NCBI GenBank assembly: GCA_017461285.1
Contig: JAFTYS010000058.1
Span: 1 to 64,000, forward strand
Length of the DNA: 64,000 nucleotides
Direction: 5' to 3'
Origin: Bacteroidales bacterium
GTDB lineage: Bacteria > Bacteroidota > Bacteroidia > Bacteroidales > UBA932
Positions 61,487 to 64,000 of this stretch are shown piece after piece; position 1 is the stretch's first letter, and the number at the start of each line of letters is the position of its first letter. Made by a program: the position numbers and the translations under genes. The notes under the pieces were generated by a model. That model was given only the letters and a program-made list of their open reading frames with translations, was not told the origin of the DNA and ran no database searches.

Positions 61487-62806
61487 TTATAATCTGTAAA
61501 AGTCCTTGACGATTGATCTGAATCTCTTTCTGAGCTTCTTGCATCTTGTCACCTTGATGTCGGAAACGAATCTGCGCATACCTTCGATATAGTCATGGAA
61601 ATAACTGTATGAAGGGATGAAGAGCAGAAGGATACCGAGGGCCACGAACCATGGGGTGTAGCAGAAGGCGAGTGCAGCAAGAGCGGCGAACCATACAATG
61701 CCCATTCCGAGCTTCATTCCGAAACTTACCGTGTTTCTGAACGCTTTGTCCTTGATCATGCTTCTGACTATCTTTTCTGCCACCCACATAGGGAGGCAAA
61801 GTACGGCGCTTAAAATGAAGAATGGGAGTCCGACGAGTGCCGCAAATGACTTGCCTGCAATGTTAAGGGCGTTGTTCTTCTTTCGGAAAGAATACATTGA
61901 GATACCGTCTTTCCTCCTGTATTTCTCGAATTCATTTACGTCTGCAAAGAGCTCTTCCATCTCCTCCGGTTTCTCCTGACATCTGCTCTCGATTTCAGCG
62001 ACAATCCTGCGGTTGTCAGCCATGCTGTCGGACAGACAAGTTCCGGAGTTTCCGTATGGTTTCTGATCTGAAGCTATGGAAAGAATCTTCACAAGAGTCC
62101 ATTTCTCCTTAAGGTGTTCTCCGTCAGGTATATATGTAAAGAGTTCGGACATTCTGCCGGCAAGTTCCTTACGTAAAGGCTCCATCATCTGGGCCTCGTT
62201 CTCGACATTGAGGGTCTTGACGAACTCTGTCACGTTAAGAGGTTTTCCGTATGTTACAAGAGATGTGCTTCTGTATCTGAAGAAATCTCCGTACTCGATG
62301 CCGACAGGGACAATATATATAGGTTTGCTGTCTCCGAACTTCGCATTTGCTGCGAGGGCTGCGCGGAAAATGCCTTTGCCGAGAGGTAGAAGCGACTTTT
62401 CTGGTCTGTGCCTGCCTTCCGGGAACATGCAGAATCTTACGTCATTCTCCAGGGTCTCGACTATGATGTCCTGCGTCTCAACATTCTTGAGCACGTTGCG
62501 GAGACCGTCTCTCTGGCGGACCATCGGAAGGATGCGGAGAAAGAACATGATCCTGGCGATCAGCTTGTTGTTGAACATGTCGGCTCTTGCTCCGAATACG
62601 GTAGATCCTTTATATGAGCGGAGGATGACCAGAGCATCCATCAATGTGTTGCAATGGTTTGCCGCAAGCAGTACAGGTCCGTCAGTCGGAATATTCTCTT
62701 CGCCCCTGACTTCCACCTTTCGGTAGCTGTGTCTGGTGCACCAGTCCACAATGGGTCTCAAAAGCGAGTATCCCAGATTCTTTTCGTATATCTTTTTCTT
62801 TGTCAT
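61487..62806 (-). CDS. PlsC-like acyltransferase with C-terminal membrane helices
   Basis: A 439-residue protein. The N-terminal acyltransferase domain has LLAANHCNTLMDALVI (H-x5-D), FGARADMF and MFPEGRHRPEKSLLPLGKGIFRAALAA. From about residue 320, three or more hydrophobic segments follow (FAALVGLPFFILSAVLCLPMW and others). It should acylate a glycerolipid or other acceptor at the inner membrane. It is not the glsA gene and may serve glycerophospholipid synthesis. It lies in a transcript with the BASS symporter upstream and an outer-membrane protein downstream. Confidence 0.88.
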   Translation of the reverse strand: MTKKKIYEKNLGYSLLRPIVDWCTRHSYRKVEVRGEENIPTDGPVLLAANHCNTLMDALVILRSYKGSTVFGARADMFNNKLIARIMFFLRILPMVRQRDGLRNVLKNVETQDIIVETLENDVRFCMFPEGRHRPEKSLLPLGKGIFRAALAANAKFGDSKPIYIVPVGIEYGDFFRYRSTSLVTYGKPLNVTEFVKTLNVENEAQMMEPLRKELAGRMSELFTYIPDGEHLKEKWTLVKILSIASDQKPYGNSGTCLSDSMADNRRIVAEIESRCQEKPEEMEELFADVNEFEKYRRKDGISMYSFRKKNNALNIAGKSFAALVGLPFFILSAVLCLPMWVAEKIVRSMIKDKAFRNTVSFGMKLGMGIVWFAALAALAFCYTPWFVALGILLLFIPSYSYFHDYIEGMRRFVSDIKVTRCKKLRKRFRSIVKDFYRL

Positions 62807-62817
62807 TTCTGAATTTC

Positions 62818-63789
62818 TTATTCTTCAGCTACTTCCTTGCGTCCGCGCCATCTCCAGAGTCCAGCAAGGGTGAGTCCGGATATGATGTGCCATACGCCCC
62901 ACCATGCTGTGATCACCAGCATGCCGCCGTTATTTGCCCATGCTCCCGTGTCCGGGAAGATGTTTGGGTTGAGAAGGAGGATGAGTCCGAGACCGGAGTT
63001 CTGTATTCCTGTCTCAATCGTAAGCGTTCTGCGGTCCTTGTATGGGAGCTTCAGCAATGTACTTGTTCCGAATCCGATTCCGAGAGCAAGCAGGTTATGC
63101 AGGAGCACGATGAGGAAAATGTATTTGATGCATGCCAGGAATACATCCATGTTGCCTGTGAAGATGATCACCACCATGGCAATGAAGACTGCGATGGAAA
63201 GGTACTGGAGAGGCTTCTTGAGGATCTTCGTTACTTTAGGAAGGTACTGTCCGCAGAGGATTCCGAGCACGAGCGGAATGCCCATGATGATGAATATGCT
63301 CTGGAATATCTCTCCGAGCGGAATCTCAAGCTCGGGAAGAGATGCTATTCCATGGTTGCCGGCAAAATTGAGATACATCCTGCCCCAGAAAGCGAAGTTC
63401 AGAGGGGTTGTTATCACGCACGCCGCTGTGTTGAAAGCTGTAAGCGATACCGAGAGTTCCGAATTGCCTCGTGAGAGGGAAGTGATGAAATTTGAAATGT
63501 TACCTCCCGGGCAAGACGCCACAAGTATCATTCCCAGGGCGATCATAGGGGAAATCCAGTGGCCGAAAATCATGATGAGGCACAATGTCAGCGCAGGAAG
63601 AAGAACCAGCTGGCATGCGATGCCTGTCAGGATGGATTTCGGATTCTTTATTATGTCTACAAATGTAGCAGGCTTGATGCCGAGTGCGACGCCGAACATT
63701 ACGAATGCAAGAACGATATTCAGCAGAGTCGAACCTCCGTTCATTGTGACGTTCAGTGCGTCAAGGTTTCGAATGACTTCTTCACTCAT
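62818..63789 (-). CDS. Bile acid:sodium symporter (BASS) family protein
   Basis: A 323-residue membrane protein with about ten helices. LASCPGGNISNFITSLSRGN is typed by VASCPGGNISN here, and the second crossover motif is IETGIQNSGLGLILLL. Both match BASS. Bacterial members carry bile acids, pantoate or other organic anions with sodium, so bile transport is only one option. It is the first gene of a three-gene transcript with an acyltransferase and an outer-membrane barrel. Confidence 0.9.
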   Translation of the reverse strand: MSEEVIRNLDALNVTMNGGSTLLNIVLAFVMFGVALGIKPATFVDIIKNPKSILTGIACQLVLLPALTLCLIMIFGHWISPMIALGMILVASCPGGNISNFITSLSRGNSELSVSLTAFNTAACVITTPLNFAFWGRMYLNFAGNHGIASLPELEIPLGEIFQSIFIIMGIPLVLGILCGQYLPKVTKILKKPLQYLSIAVFIAMVVIIFTGNMDVFLACIKYIFLIVLLHNLLALGIGFGTSTLLKLPYKDRRTLTIETGIQNSGLGLILLLNPNIFPDTGAWANNGGMLVITAWWGVWHIISGLTLAGLWRWRGRKEVAEE

Positions 63790-63817
63790 TTTTTATTCAG
63801 GTTTAAGAATTAGTAAA

Positions 63818-63825
63818 CAAAGATA
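63818..63825 (-). promoter_or_regulatory. -7 promoter box for the BASS-acyltransferase-barrel operon
   Basis: On the minus strand it reads TATCTTTG, 28 bases upstream of the BASS start. Confidence 0.6.
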
Positions 63826-63909
63826 CTATTTTTTGCGTTAACGGCAAGTCGTAGTCCCCTTTAATGTGTAAAAGTCGTCTATTTGTGGCAGAATTCCAAA
63901 TATTTTGTG

Positions 63910-63917
63910 TAAGTTTG
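63910..63917 (+). promoter_or_regulatory. -7 promoter box near the right edge
   Basis: TAAGTTTG, 23 bases upstream of the ATG of the partial gene at 63941. Confidence 0.45.
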
Positions 63918-63940
63918 TAAGCGGACCAGACTATGAGGAT

Positions 63941-64000
63941 ATGGCTTATATATTGATTTTCTTATATCTAGGCTTGTCTCTTGCCATTCAGCTTATGGCA
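63941..64000 (+). CDS. Start of a membrane protein gene (partial)
   Basis: Only the first 20 codons are in the window. They encode a hydrophobic helix (AYILIFLYLGLSLAIQL), so the product is probably a membrane protein. The family cannot be told. Evidence is a promoter-like box upstream and an open frame to the edge. The ATG at 63933 gives only seven codons before a stop and is rejected. Confidence 0.45.
   Translation, partial: MAYILIFLYLGLSLAIQLMA

Overview
The window is a piece of a Bacteroidales (phylum Bacteroidota) chromosome, most likely from a gut-type anaerobe. The evidence is the recurring Bacteroidota housekeeping -7 promoter box TAnnTTTG just upstream of many genes, the scarcity of Shine-Dalgarno sequences, and the gene set: a methylmalonyl-CoA decarboxylase complex, GlsA/GlsB glycine-lipid acyltransferases, split glycine decarboxylase GcvPA/GcvPB, DUF4301, a PG_1098/THUMP-like methyltransferase, a LytTR regulator with membrane helices, a choloylglycine-hydrolase-family enzyme, a flavodiiron protein and bacterial-type ferritin. 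I cannot place it below order from sequence alone. I found no rRNA, tRNA or CRISPR array. No gene-free stretch exceeds 300 bases, apart from the gcvPB-lpdA interval, which holds a small inserted unit.

Layout. 1-3.8 kb, minus strand: methylmalonyl-CoA decarboxylase subunits (mmdA, OadG-like, biotin carrier cut by the window edge), yebC and a membrane-anchored TPR protein. 3.9-8.0 kb, plus strand: recF, a DUF721 protein, pdxB and a DUF4301 protein. 8.6-16.5 kb: a lipoate/glycine-cleavage operon (lplA-gcvT-gcvH-gcvPA-gcvPB-lpdA) interrupted by a GIY-YIG nuclease unit with inverted terminal repeats and followed by a GH53 lipoprotein. 16.5-25.6 kb: an AraC regulator, a membrane protein, a flavodiiron protein, an exported nitroreductase-like lipoprotein, a DUF1593 protein, a methyltransferase, and the APC transporter-glsA-glsB operon. 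25.7-32.8 kb: ferritin, nhaA-trmO-FNT channel, a shortened GH84 enzyme and trpS. 33.0-38.9 kb: a five-gene surface-polysaccharide block (flippase, FeS protein, pyruvyl transferase, two glycosyltransferases). 38.9-49.6 kb: a hydrolase, a pseudouridine synthase, then HsdR_N nuclease-cca-xer-hpf, holA-ABC transporter, a split 5'-nucleotidase and mntP. 49.6-55.9 kb: a methyltransferase, a helix-hairpin-helix protein, a choloylglycine hydrolase, a YfcC-type carrier, a LytTR regulator and a deoxynucleoside kinase. 55.9-64 kb: gdhA, a double-AAA+ protein, and a BASS symporter-acyltransferase-outer-membrane-barrel operon.

How the genes work together. LplA can load lipoyl groups onto GcvH. GcvPA/PB, GcvT and LpdA complete glycine cleavage, feeding one-carbon units. 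PdxB feeds pyridoxal phosphate synthesis, and PLP is the GcvP cofactor. GlsA/GlsB make amino-acid lipids of the membrane. FprA and ferritin point to oxygen/NO and iron handling in an anaerobe.

The most interesting signals are: (i) the 357-bp GIY-YIG unit flanked by inverted copies of a REP-like sequence, with a solo copy of the same repeat elsewhere, a layout resembling RAYT/REP systems but with a different nuclease; (ii) two copies of a structured ~55-bp repeat, each nested inside locus-specific inverted flanks as if placed in a terminator stem-loop; (iii) a strictly 20-bp-phased TGTGA array running into the promoter of the LytTR gene; (iv) a GH84-like protein that appears to lack part of its catalytic barrel; and (v) an AAA+ tandem whose second Walker B is degenerate.
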